Assembly (NCBI GenBank): GCA_910585815.1 | Contig: CAJUFJ010000004.1 | Span: forward strand, 1 to 64,000 | Direction of reading: 5' to 3' | DNA: 64,000 nucleotides | Origin: an uncultured Oscillospiraceae bacterium | GTDB taxonomy: Bacteria > Bacillota > Clostridia > Oscillospirales > Oscillospiraceae | Translations under genes and position numbers: made by a program | In this document: in pieces, positions 58,067-64,000 of the stretch | Layout: every line of letters starts with the position of its first letter | Numbering within the stretch: the stretch's first letter is position 1 | The notes under the pieces: generated by a model | The model's database searches: none | Told to the model about the DNA's origin: nothing | The model's input: the letters and a program-made list of their open reading frames with translations, nothing else

Positions 58067-58747
58067 ATGGACGAAGAACAGGAGCACCTGCCCCAGGAGG
58101 GGGACATCCAGCCTATTGTGGACCTGGGGTCGTCAATCATCCGCACCGACCGGGGGACCATCTACGTGCTGACCATCGTGGGCCAGATCGAGGGCCACCA
58201 GCTGCTGCCCCCCACCAGCAAGAGCACCAAGTACGAGCACGTCCTGCCCCTGCTGGCCACCATCGAGGGCAGCGGGGACATCGACGGCCTTCTTATCCTG
58301 CTGAACAACGGCGGGGGTGACGTGGAGGCTGGGCTGGCCATCGCGGAGGTGATCGCCTCCATGTCCAAACCCACCGTCTCCCTGGTGCTGGGGGGGAGCC
58401 ACTCCATCGGGGTGCCCCTGGCGGTGTCGGCCAAGCAGTCGTTCATTGCCCCCTCGGCGGCCATGACCATCCACCCGGTGCGGCTCAACGGCCTGGTCAT
58501 CGGCGTACCCCAGACCTTCTACTACTTCGAGCGCATCCAGGAGCGCATTTTACAGTTCGTCACCGCCAACAGCCGTGTGAAGCGGGAAGCCTTTACAAAG
58601 CTGATGCTCCAGACGGGAGAGCTGGCCGCCGACGTGGGCAGCGTGATCTACGGCGAGGAGGCGGTGGAGCTGGGCCTCATCGACCGCATCGGCGGCCTGT
58701 CCGACGCCCTGGAGTGCCTGTACGGGATGGTGGAGGAGAAGAAGTAG
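58067..58747 (+). CDS. tepA: TepA-like ClpP-family protease
   Basis: A 226-residue ClpP/crotonase-fold protease of the TepA/YmfB type: NNGGGDVEAGLAIAEVI, nucleophile S113 in GGSHSIG, histidine H136 in MTIHPVR. Located upstream of ftsK/spoIIIE as in Bacillus, where TepA degrades small acid-soluble spore proteins or signal peptides. Cytoplasmic. ATG 58067 after TAGGAGG. Confidence 0.92.
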   Translation: MDEEQEHLPQEGDIQPIVDLGSSIIRTDRGTIYVLTIVGQIEGHQLLPPTSKSTKYEHVLPLLATIEGSGDIDGLLILLNNGGGDVEAGLAIAEVIASMSKPTVSLVLGGSHSIGVPLAVSAKQSFIAPSAAMTIHPVRLNGLVIGVPQTFYYFERIQERILQFVTANSRVKREAFTKLMLQTGELAADVGSVIYGEEAVELGLIDRIGGLSDALECLYGMVEEKK

Positions 58748-58775
58748 GGTGCAGCCTCCGCGCCGCGCCACTTAT

Positions 58776-58825
58776 TGTAGGGGCGGACATTGTCCGCCCG
58801 CATGCACACACTGTGCGCCCCTACA
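58776..58825. repeat. Dispersed repeat, family A
   Basis: TGTAGGGGCGGACATTGTCCGCCC then CTGTGCGCCCCTACA between tepA and the toxin gene, short copy. Confidence 0.8.
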
Positions 58826-58860
58826 GAGATGCTATAAAATCTCCCCCGAAGAAAATCGGA

Positions 58861-58897
58861 TTGACAAACCGGCCTGAGATAATTATAATATAATTAT
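58861..58897 (+). promoter_or_regulatory. Toxin-antitoxin promoter with twin ATAATTAT boxes
   Basis: TTGACA (58861-58866), 17 bp, TATAAT (58884-58889). The self-complementary ATAATTAT occurs at 58879-58886 and 58890-58897, 11 bp apart, over the -10 and the start codon: a likely autoregulatory site for the ribbon-helix-helix antitoxin. Confidence 0.75.
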
Positions 58898-59180
58898 GGA
58901 TGCACTGAGATTTGCGTGGGACCCGGAAAAGAATGAGATCAATAAGCGGAAACATCGGATTTCATTTGAGGAGGCCCTGACCGTATTCTATGATGACGAG
59001 GCAATGGTAATTGATGACCCTGAGCACTCAATGGAGGAGGAACGGTTCATCATTTTGGGCCTGAGTAAAAAGGCCAATCTGCTTGTGGTCTGCCACTGTT
59101 ACCGGGAGTCTGAGTCGGTCATCAGAATCATCTCCGCGCGGAAAGCCACGCGGCCGGAGTCAAGACAGTATTTCAACTAG
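58896..59180 (+). CDS. brnT: BrnT-like toxin (DUF497)
   Basis: A 94-residue protein: FAWDPEKNEINKRKHRISFEEALTVFYDDEAMVIDDPEHSMEEERFIILGLSKKANLLVVCHCYRESESVIRIISARKATRPESRQYF has the full BrnT pattern, an RNase-like toxin that inhibits translation. Start ATG 58896 is 7 bases after the -10, so the transcript should start at or within a base or two of it and there is no ribosome site. Antitoxin gene follows. Confidence 0.92.
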   Translation: MDALRFAWDPEKNEINKRKHRISFEEALTVFYDDEAMVIDDPEHSMEEERFIILGLSKKANLLVVCHCYRESESVIRIISARKATRPESRQYFN

Positions 59181-59193
59181 GGGGGTGCCGTTT

Positions 59194-59403
59194 ATGCGGG
59201 AGGAGTATGATTTTTCCAACGCCCGGAAGAATCCCTACGCCAAAAAACTGAAAAAACAGATCACAATTAACATTGACGGCGACACAATCCAGTTTTTTAA
59301 GGATATGGCCAGCACCTCTGGAATCCCATACCAGACGCTGATTAACCTGTATCTCTCGGATTGCGCCGCGAATAACCGTCAGCTCAACCTATCCTGGAGC
59401 TGA
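59194..59403 (+). CDS. brnA: BrnA-like antitoxin
   Basis: A 69-residue protein: EEYDFSNARKNPYAKKLKKQITINIDGDTIQFFKDMASTSGIPYQTLINLYLSDCA, a ribbon-helix-helix DNA-binding and toxin-capping fold. ATG 59194 with AGGGGGGTG in front, unlike the toxin gene. Toxin first, antitoxin second is the usual brnTA order. Ends at a terminator. Confidence 0.9.
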   Translation: MREEYDFSNARKNPYAKKLKKQITINIDGDTIQFFKDMASTSGIPYQTLINLYLSDCAANNRQLNLSWS

Positions 59404-59416
59404 ACACGCCGAAAGG

Positions 59417-59439
59417 GCGGGGGAGACCCCGCTTTTTTT
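59417..59439 (+). terminator. brnTA terminator
   Basis: GCGGGG-GAGA-CCCCGC followed by seven T. Confidence 0.88.
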
Positions 59440-59473
59440 GCCCCTTGACGGCTGAATATCAGGCTGACGAAAC

Positions 59474-59499
59474 AAAAAGCCGGGGAATATCCCCGGCTT
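59474..59499 (-). terminator. Terminator of the 43-residue small gene
   Basis: AAGCCGGGG / CCCCGGCTT, loop AATAT; TTTTT follows on the minus strand. Confidence 0.85.
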
Positions 59500-59509
59500 C
59501 TGGTACAAG

Positions 59510-59641
59510 TTATTCCTTTTTGGTGGGCTTGTACTGCGCGTCCCCACTCTCGACGTACTTAATCAGGTTGACGATTTCCTGGGCGGTCCACCCTGCGCTT
59601 TCCAGGGCCTCAATGAGCCTGTAGTTTTCCTGCATGTTCAT
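59510..59641 (-). CDS. Small 43-residue protein, MNMQE/QYKP family
   Basis: ATG 59641 after AAGGAGG, stop at 59512. MNMQE start, S-A-G-W at 15-18, AQYKP near the end, matching the 47-residue product at 6510-6653. Promoter on the minus strand: TTGACA (59706-59701), 17 bp, TATCCT (59683-59678). Both genes are monocistronic and end at strong hairpins. Function unknown; short, acidic, helical. Confidence 0.8.
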   Translation of the reverse strand: MNMQENYRLIEALESAGWTAQEIVNLIKYVESGDAQYKPTKKE

Positions 59642-59741
59642 TGCTGTTTCCCTCCTTCGTTGTCCTGTTCTATAGATAGGATAACAAATCCCTTGCGAGG
59701 TGTCAAGAATGGATATTCCCTCAAAATACGCTTCTCTCAAT

Positions 59742-59897
59742 AAATTTAGGAAAGCTGCCGCATGTAGGGCAAGGGCTCTGCCCTTGCCTTACTACGATGC
59801 CGCTTTATCCCCTTACAGGGATAGGCAGGGGTAGAACCCCTGCCCTACATGACGGACCGGCCGGAATTTCCAGAGGTTTTCCGAATTTATGAGACGG
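59742..59897. repeat. MITE-like element, family C
   Basis: TAAATTTAGGAAAGCTGCCGCATGTAGGGC...GCCCTACATGACGG and flank CCAGAGG...GAATTTATGAGACGG. Same ends as the 12532 element in the opposite orientation, one internal hairpin module. No frame. It occupies the gap upstream of uppP. Confidence 0.78.
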
Positions 59898-60000
59898 CGT
59901 GTTCCCCCGAAATAAAAACACTGGAATTTTTCCCCGCCTTGTGTTAATATAGTAATTAGTGATTTTATGGGCGCCTGCCCGTTTTAGGGGGTACATAATT

Positions 60001-60855
60001 TTGACCTATTTTATGTCCGCAATTCTGGGCTTTGTTCAGGGCGTGGCCGAATTTCTGCCCATCTCCAGCTCGGGGCACCTCACCCTGTTCCAGCACTTCT
60101 TCGGCATGGAGGAGCCCGACCAGCTGTTCAATGTCCTGCTCCACTTTGCCACCCTGCTGGCGGTGTGCGTGGTCTACTGGCGGGACATCTGGGAGATGAT
60201 TGTGGAGTTTTTCTCCTTCTTCACCGACCTGTTTTCCCACCGGCGCTACCGGGGCAACCCCCCGGAGGCCCGGCGGATGGTGCTGCTGATTATTGTGGGC
60301 ACCCTGCCCCTGTTCCTGGTTCTGCCCATCAAGGACAAGGTGGAGGCCTTCGGCAGCAACCCCATGTTCGTCTGCGGGGCCCTGCTGGTAACGGGCTGCA
60401 TTCTGTTCCTCTCCGACCAGATGGCCCGGGGGTACAAGACCGCCCGGAACGCCACCCTTCTGGATGTGCTGCTGGTGGGTGTGGCCCAGGGTGTGGCCAC
60501 CATTCCGGGGCTGTCCCGGTCGGGCTGCACCATCTCCATGGGCATGGTCCGGGGGTTCGACCGGAAATTTGCCGTGCGCTACTCCTTCCTCATGTCGCTG
60601 CCCGCCGTGCTGGGGGCCACCCTGCTGAAGGTGCTGGACGTGATGGAGATGGAGGGGGGCGTCCCGACGGAGAATCTGCCCAAGTACCTGCTGGGCATGG
60701 TTGTGGCCGCCGTGGTGGGATATTTTTCCATCCAGCTGGTGAGGCTGCTGGCCAGCAAGGGCCGCTTCGGCGCCTTCGCCTACTACTGCTGGGGGGCGGG
60801 CGCGCTGTTCATCCTGCTGAATATCATGGACTGGACCTTTGTGCCGGCGGCATAG
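60001..60855 (+). CDS. uppP: Undecaprenyl-diphosphatase
   Basis: A 284-residue polytopic membrane phosphatase that recycles undecaprenyl diphosphate; also gives bacitracin tolerance. Family motifs GVAEFLPISSSGH (near the N-terminus) and PGLSRSG are intact. TTG 60001 is chosen because AGGGGGT is eight bases upstream; ATG 60013 is too far. It supports both peptidoglycan (ddl-murF) and polysaccharide synthesis in this window. Confidence 0.94.
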   Translation: MTYFMSAILGFVQGVAEFLPISSSGHLTLFQHFFGMEEPDQLFNVLLHFATLLAVCVVYWRDIWEMIVEFFSFFTDLFSHRRYRGNPPEARRMVLLIIVGTLPLFLVLPIKDKVEAFGSNPMFVCGALLVTGCILFLSDQMARGYKTARNATLLDVLLVGVAQGVATIPGLSRSGCTISMGMVRGFDRKFAVRYSFLMSLPAVLGATLLKVLDVMEMEGGVPTENLPKYLLGMVVAAVVGYFSIQLVRLLASKGRFGAFAYYCWGAGALFILLNIMDWTFVPAA

Positions 60856-60962
60856 GCTCCCTCCTTGAGGGAGCTGTCAGCCGTAAGGCTGACTGAGGGA
60901 GTTTTTGTCGATCCCTCCGTCACGGCTTCGCCGTGCCACCTCCCTCAGAGAGGGAGGCCAGT
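60854..60962. repeat. Dispersed repeat, family B
   Basis: GCTCCCTCCTTGAGGGAGC, CAGCCGTAAGGCTG, CTCCGTCACGG...CCGTG and CTCCCTCAGAGAGGGAG stems between uppP and ftsK. Confidence 0.8.
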
Positions 60963-60981
60963 ATGAAAGGAACGAGTACAT

Positions 60982-63798
60982 ATGGCAACACAAAAGAAAA
61001 CAGGGGGGAGCCGGTCCGCCTCCAGTGGAGGACGGGGCGGTTCCTCCCGCTCCGGCGGGGGGAGCCGGGCAAAATCCGGCCGGACGTCCAGCGCCCAGCG
61101 CCCGGTCCGCCGGGAGGTGGGGGCGCTGGTCTGCCTGCTGCTGGCCGTCTTCTCCGCCCTGGGCTACTTCAATATGAAGGCCATCTTCATCAGCTGGTTC
61201 TGCGCCCTGCTCAAGGGCCTGCTGGGCTACGGCTTTCTGCTTACGCCCCCCGCCCTGGTGCTGGCGGCCTATATCCTGGCCTTCCACCGGGGGCGTCCGG
61301 TGCGGCTGCGGGTGACCTGCGCCCTGCTGCTGCCCCTGATCTTCGCCTGCCTGCTCCATGGCATGCTCATTGAGCCGATGGAGTGGAGCGCAGCCCTTTG
61401 GGACCAGCTGATGGAAAGCGGAAAGGCTTTACACTCCGGCGGGGCGCTGGGCGGGCTGATTGCCCAGAGCTTCGTGTCCCTGTTCACCGCCCTGGGGGCC
61501 ACCGTCGTCTTCGCCCTGGCCGGGTTCTTTGTGGGACTGGCCGCCTTCGACCGCTCCATTGTGGACGTGGCCGACTGGGTGTTTAACCGCCCCGCCTACG
61601 ACTACGAGCCCGAGCCGGTCCGCCGGAGCCGCCGCCCGGAGCGGGGGGAACGGGAGCGGTATGAGGAGCCCGTCCCCGCCCGGACAGGCAGGCGCGCCGC
61701 CATCGACATCCCGGTGGGAGACGAGCCCCGGACGGACCAGGAGCCCCTTCCGCCCCAAAAGAAGGGATTTTTCAACAGGAGCCCCCGGGTGCCGTCCCCC
61801 GACCAGCTGCTCCGCCCCGAGGCGGCGGAGGTGGAGGCGGTGGAGGAGCCCGCGGCCGCAGCTGCGCCCCAGTCCAAGGTGCTGGAGGTAAAATTCCCCG
61901 CCATCTCCAAGCCGGAGCCTATCACTCAGCCGGGGGAGAGGCAGCCCTCACCTGTAGGGGCGGATATGATCCGCCCGCAGGACAGGGATACGCCTTTGGA
62001 ACGGCGGGCGGCTGACAGCCACCCCAGCAGTCCTCCGATTCAGGAGCCGGAGCCCCTGGCCCCGCCGGTCCCGTCCACCCCGGCGGCCCCTGCCGCGCCC
62101 GTCCCAACCCCCAGCGCCATGCTGTCCAAGGTGACGGCCCAGGAGGCGGCCAGCGAGGCCGCCCAGCTGGGGGCGGAGATCGAGCAGGCCATGGGCCAGA
62201 GCCCCCGGCCCTACCAGTACCCGCCCCTGTCCCTGCTCAGCGAGAGCGCCGGGGAGATCGGCGGCGAGGCCCTGGGGGAGCTGAACGCCAACCGCCAGCG
62301 GCTGGGGGACACCATCCACTCCTTCGGCATCGACGCCAACATCATCAACGTGGTCCGGGGGCCGTCGGTCACCCGGTATGAGCTGGCCCTGGAGCAGGGG
62401 GTGAAGCTGAACAAGCTCACCAACCTGGCCGACGACATCGCCCTGGCCCTGGGGGCCGCCGGCGTGCGCATCGCCCCCATCCCGGATAAGATCTCGGTGG
62501 TGGGCATCGAGGTGCCCAACAAGGTGGTGTCGCCGGTGAGCATCCACTCGGTAATCGCCTCAGACCGCTTCACCGGCAGCCGGGCCAAGACCTCCTTTGC
62601 CGTGGGCAAGGACATCAGCGGCCAGGCCATTGTGGGGGATATCGGCAAGCTGCCCCACCTGCTTATCGCCGGCACCACCGGCTCGGGCAAATCGGTGTGT
62701 ACCAACACCATCATCACCTCTCTGCTGTACAAGGCCACCCCGGAGGAGGTCCGCCTTATCATGGTGGACCCCAAAATGGTGGAGCTGGGCATCTACAACG
62801 GCATCCCCCACCTGCTGATCCCCGTTGTGACAGACCCCAAAAAGGCCGCCGGCGCCCTACAGTGGGCGGTCACCGAGATGATGAAGCGCTACCGCACCTT
62901 CTCCGAGGTGGGGGTGCGCAAGCTGGAGGAATACAACGCCTACGCCGACCGCACCGAGGGGGTGGACCGCATGCCCTCCATTGTGGTGCTTATCGACGAG
63001 CTGGCCGACCTGATGCTGGTGGCCGCCAAGGAGGTGGAGGAGTCCATCTGCCGGGTGGCCCAGATGGGCCGCGCCGCCGGGATGCACCTGGTGATCGCCA
63101 CCCAGCGGCCCTCCGCCGACGTAATCACCGGCCTGATGAAGGCCAACATCCCGTCCCGCATCGCCTTCGCCGTGGCCTCCGCCATGGAGTCCCGGATCAT
63201 TCTGGACACCCAGGGCGCCGAGAAGCTGGTGGGCCGGGGGGACATGCTCTTTGCCCCCCTGGGCTCCGGCAAGCCCCAGCGGGTCCAGGGCTGCTTTATC
63301 TCCGACCCGGAGGTGGCCGCCGTGGTCAACTTCGTCAAGCAGAACAGCGGCGCAGCCCAGTATGACGACGCCGTGATGGAGGAGATCGAGCACAACGCCG
63401 CCGAGAAGGACAAGGGGTCCAAGGGTGTGGGCGGTTCCGCCCCCGAGGAGGTGGACAGCGAGTTTGACGAGCTGATCGACGCCGCCGCCGAGGTGGTGGT
63501 GGAGACGGGCCAGGCCTCGGTGTCCATGCTCCAGCGGCGGCTGAAGCTGGGCTACGCCCGGGCCGCCCGATTGGTGGACCAGCTGGAGGAGAAGGGCATT
63601 GTGGGCCCCTTCGAGGGGAGTAAGCCCCGGCAGCTGCTTGTCACCAAGGAGCAGTGGCAGGAGATGAAGTACCGCCAGGGCATCACCACCCCCGGCGACG
63701 CTTTCACGCCTCCCGCTCCCGCTGAGCCTGCCCCGGAGGCCGCCCCTCCCTTCGACGTGGAGGACGCCCTGGACAGGGCGGAGGAGGATACGCTGTAG
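60982..63798 (+). CDS. ftsK: DNA translocase FtsK/SpoIIIE
   Basis: A 938-residue translocase: Ser/Gly-rich N-terminus, four membrane helices (about 48-185), a long Pro/Glu-rich linker (about 190-390), the RecA-like motor with Walker A GTTGSGKS (near 566) and Walker B VVLIDELADL (near 670), and a C-terminal gamma domain (about 830-885; TGQASVSMLQRRLKLGYARAARLVDQLEEKGIVGP) for KOPS/SRS reading. Pumps chromosomal DNA into the forespore or through septa. The linker contains a family A repeat (61952-61982), and the stop codon TAG lies at the edge of another. Confidence 0.95.
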   Translation: MATQKKTGGSRSASSGGRGGSSRSGGGSRAKSGRTSSAQRPVRREVGALVCLLLAVFSALGYFNMKAIFISWFCALLKGLLGYGFLLTPPALVLAAYILAFHRGRPVRLRVTCALLLPLIFACLLHGMLIEPMEWSAALWDQLMESGKALHSGGALGGLIAQSFVSLFTALGATVVFALAGFFVGLAAFDRSIVDVADWVFNRPAYDYEPEPVRRSRRPERGERERYEEPVPARTGRRAAIDIPVGDEPRTDQEPLPPQKKGFFNRSPRVPSPDQLLRPEAAEVEAVEEPAAAAAPQSKVLEVKFPAISKPEPITQPGERQPSPVGADMIRPQDRDTPLERRAADSHPSSPPIQEPEPLAPPVPSTPAAPAAPVPTPSAMLSKVTAQEAASEAAQLGAEIEQAMGQSPRPYQYPPLSLLSESAGEIGGEALGELNANRQRLGDTIHSFGIDANIINVVRGPSVTRYELALEQGVKLNKLTNLADDIALALGAAGVRIAPIPDKISVVGIEVPNKVVSPVSIHSVIASDRFTGSRAKTSFAVGKDISGQAIVGDIGKLPHLLIAGTTGSGKSVCTNTIITSLLYKATPEEVRLIMVDPKMVELGIYNGIPHLLIPVVTDPKKAAGALQWAVTEMMKRYRTFSEVGVRKLEEYNAYADRTEGVDRMPSIVVLIDELADLMLVAAKEVEESICRVAQMGRAAGMHLVIATQRPSADVITGLMKANIPSRIAFAVASAMESRIILDTQGAEKLVGRGDMLFAPLGSGKPQRVQGCFISDPEVAAVVNFVKQNSGAAQYDDAVMEEIEHNAAEKDKGSKGVGGSAPEEVDSEFDELIDAAAEVVVETGQASVSMLQRRLKLGYARAARLVDQLEEKGIVGPFEGSKPRQLLVTKEQWQEMKYRQGITTPGDAFTPPAPAEPAPEAAPPFDVEDALDRAEEDTL
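61952..61982. repeat. Family A repeat within the ftsK linker
   Basis: The block CTGTAGGGGCGGATATGATC and the ten bases after it match the intergenic copy at 57898 with one mismatch in 31. In this frame it encodes PVGADMIRPQ in the disordered linker, where no stop is created. Confidence 0.88.
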
Positions 63799-63924
63799 GG
63801 ACGCATCATGATGCGTCCGTATCCACGGGGTGATACAGGGCGGGCGCATGTAGGGGCGGCCTGTGGCCGCCCGCCTTTACGAACCCGACCGCTTGATAAC
63901 GGGCGGCACAGGCCGCCCCTACAT
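63794..63924. repeat. Family A repeats after ftsK
   Basis: TGTAGGGACGCATCATGATGCGTCC (63794 on; its TAG is the ftsK stop) and TGTAGGGGCGGCCTGTGGCC...GGCACAGGCCGCCCCTACAT. Confidence 0.8.
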
Positions 63925-63944
63925 ACGAAAAGGCAACGGGGGTA

Positions 63945-63967
63945 GGGCGCGACGACCCCGGCGCGCC
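63945..63967. repeat. Family D repeat core
   Basis: Third copy of the 23-bp core, following GGGGGTA. No gene follows in the remaining 33 bp of the window. Confidence 0.75.
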
Positions 63968-64000
63968 GTTCCCAATGTTCCAGTCATCTGAAAGGTTGGG

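Overview
The window looks like chromosome from a G+C-rich, spore-forming, anaerobic Firmicute of the Oscillospiraceae type (a Flavonifractor/Lawsonibacter-like gut clostridium is my best guess, by inference only). Support comes from sporulation genes (yqfC, yqfD, tepA, spoIIIE-type ftsK), the overall gene repertoire, strong GGAGG ribosome sites, TTGACA/TATAAT promoters, and dispersed intergenic repeats that I associate with this group.

Layout. 0.1-6.7 kb: ferredoxin-type aldo/keto reductase with a divergent MerR regulator and VOC protein, mutS2, rlmA, nth and a 47-residue small protein. 6.8-9.3 kb: a tight operon of membrane and lipoprotein genes with a YozG-type repressor. 9.3-12.4 kb: yqfC-yqfD, phoH, then a small-protein/XRE divergon. 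12.8-14.9 kb: FIST sensor plus soluble chemoreceptor. 14.9-21.5 kb (minus strand): YesMN-type two-component system and an AfuABC/FbpABC-like importer. 21.8-34.6 kb: serine recombinase, a candidate invertible promoter and a Wzx/Wzy-type polysaccharide locus (priming transferase, phosphoesterase, two chain-length-like proteins, polymerase, Alg14/Alg13 pair, three glycosyltransferases, flippase). 34.7-38.9 kb: chemoreceptor with an FMN-binding-like lipoprotein, YitT-like protein, coiled-coil protein. 39-44.7 kb: rnpB, ddl-murF, mtnA and small genes. 44.8-48 kb: ABC-F protein, DUF218 protein, second small-protein/XRE divergon. 48.2-55.7 kb: prfA, HAD phosphatase, threonylcarbamoyl-AMP synthase, coaE, M18 aminopeptidase. 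55.7-57.8 kb: ECF-like sigma factor with a membrane partner and a membrane-anchored XRE protein. 58-63.8 kb: tepA, BrnT/BrnA-like toxin-antitoxin, a second small-protein paralogue, uppP, ftsK.

Most notable: (1) a 28-bp inverted-repeat pair beside the recombinase, enclosing a leftward extended -10 promoter just upstream of the polysaccharide operon, which looks like a phase switch in the OFF orientation; (2) a chain-length determinant fused to a GGDEF-like domain whose signature has degenerated to GAGQY; (3) two copies of a divergon whose presumed operator sits between the -35 and -10; (4) four dispersed repeat families, two of which have entered coding sequences (ftsK and the ABC-F gene); (5) an apparently leaderless BrnT-like toxin gene with twin ATAATTAT boxes over its -10 and start codon; (6) an XRE membrane protein carrying a GGADGPTAI motif like that of sodium-pumping decarboxylase beta subunits. 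All assignments rest on reading motifs; no searches were run.
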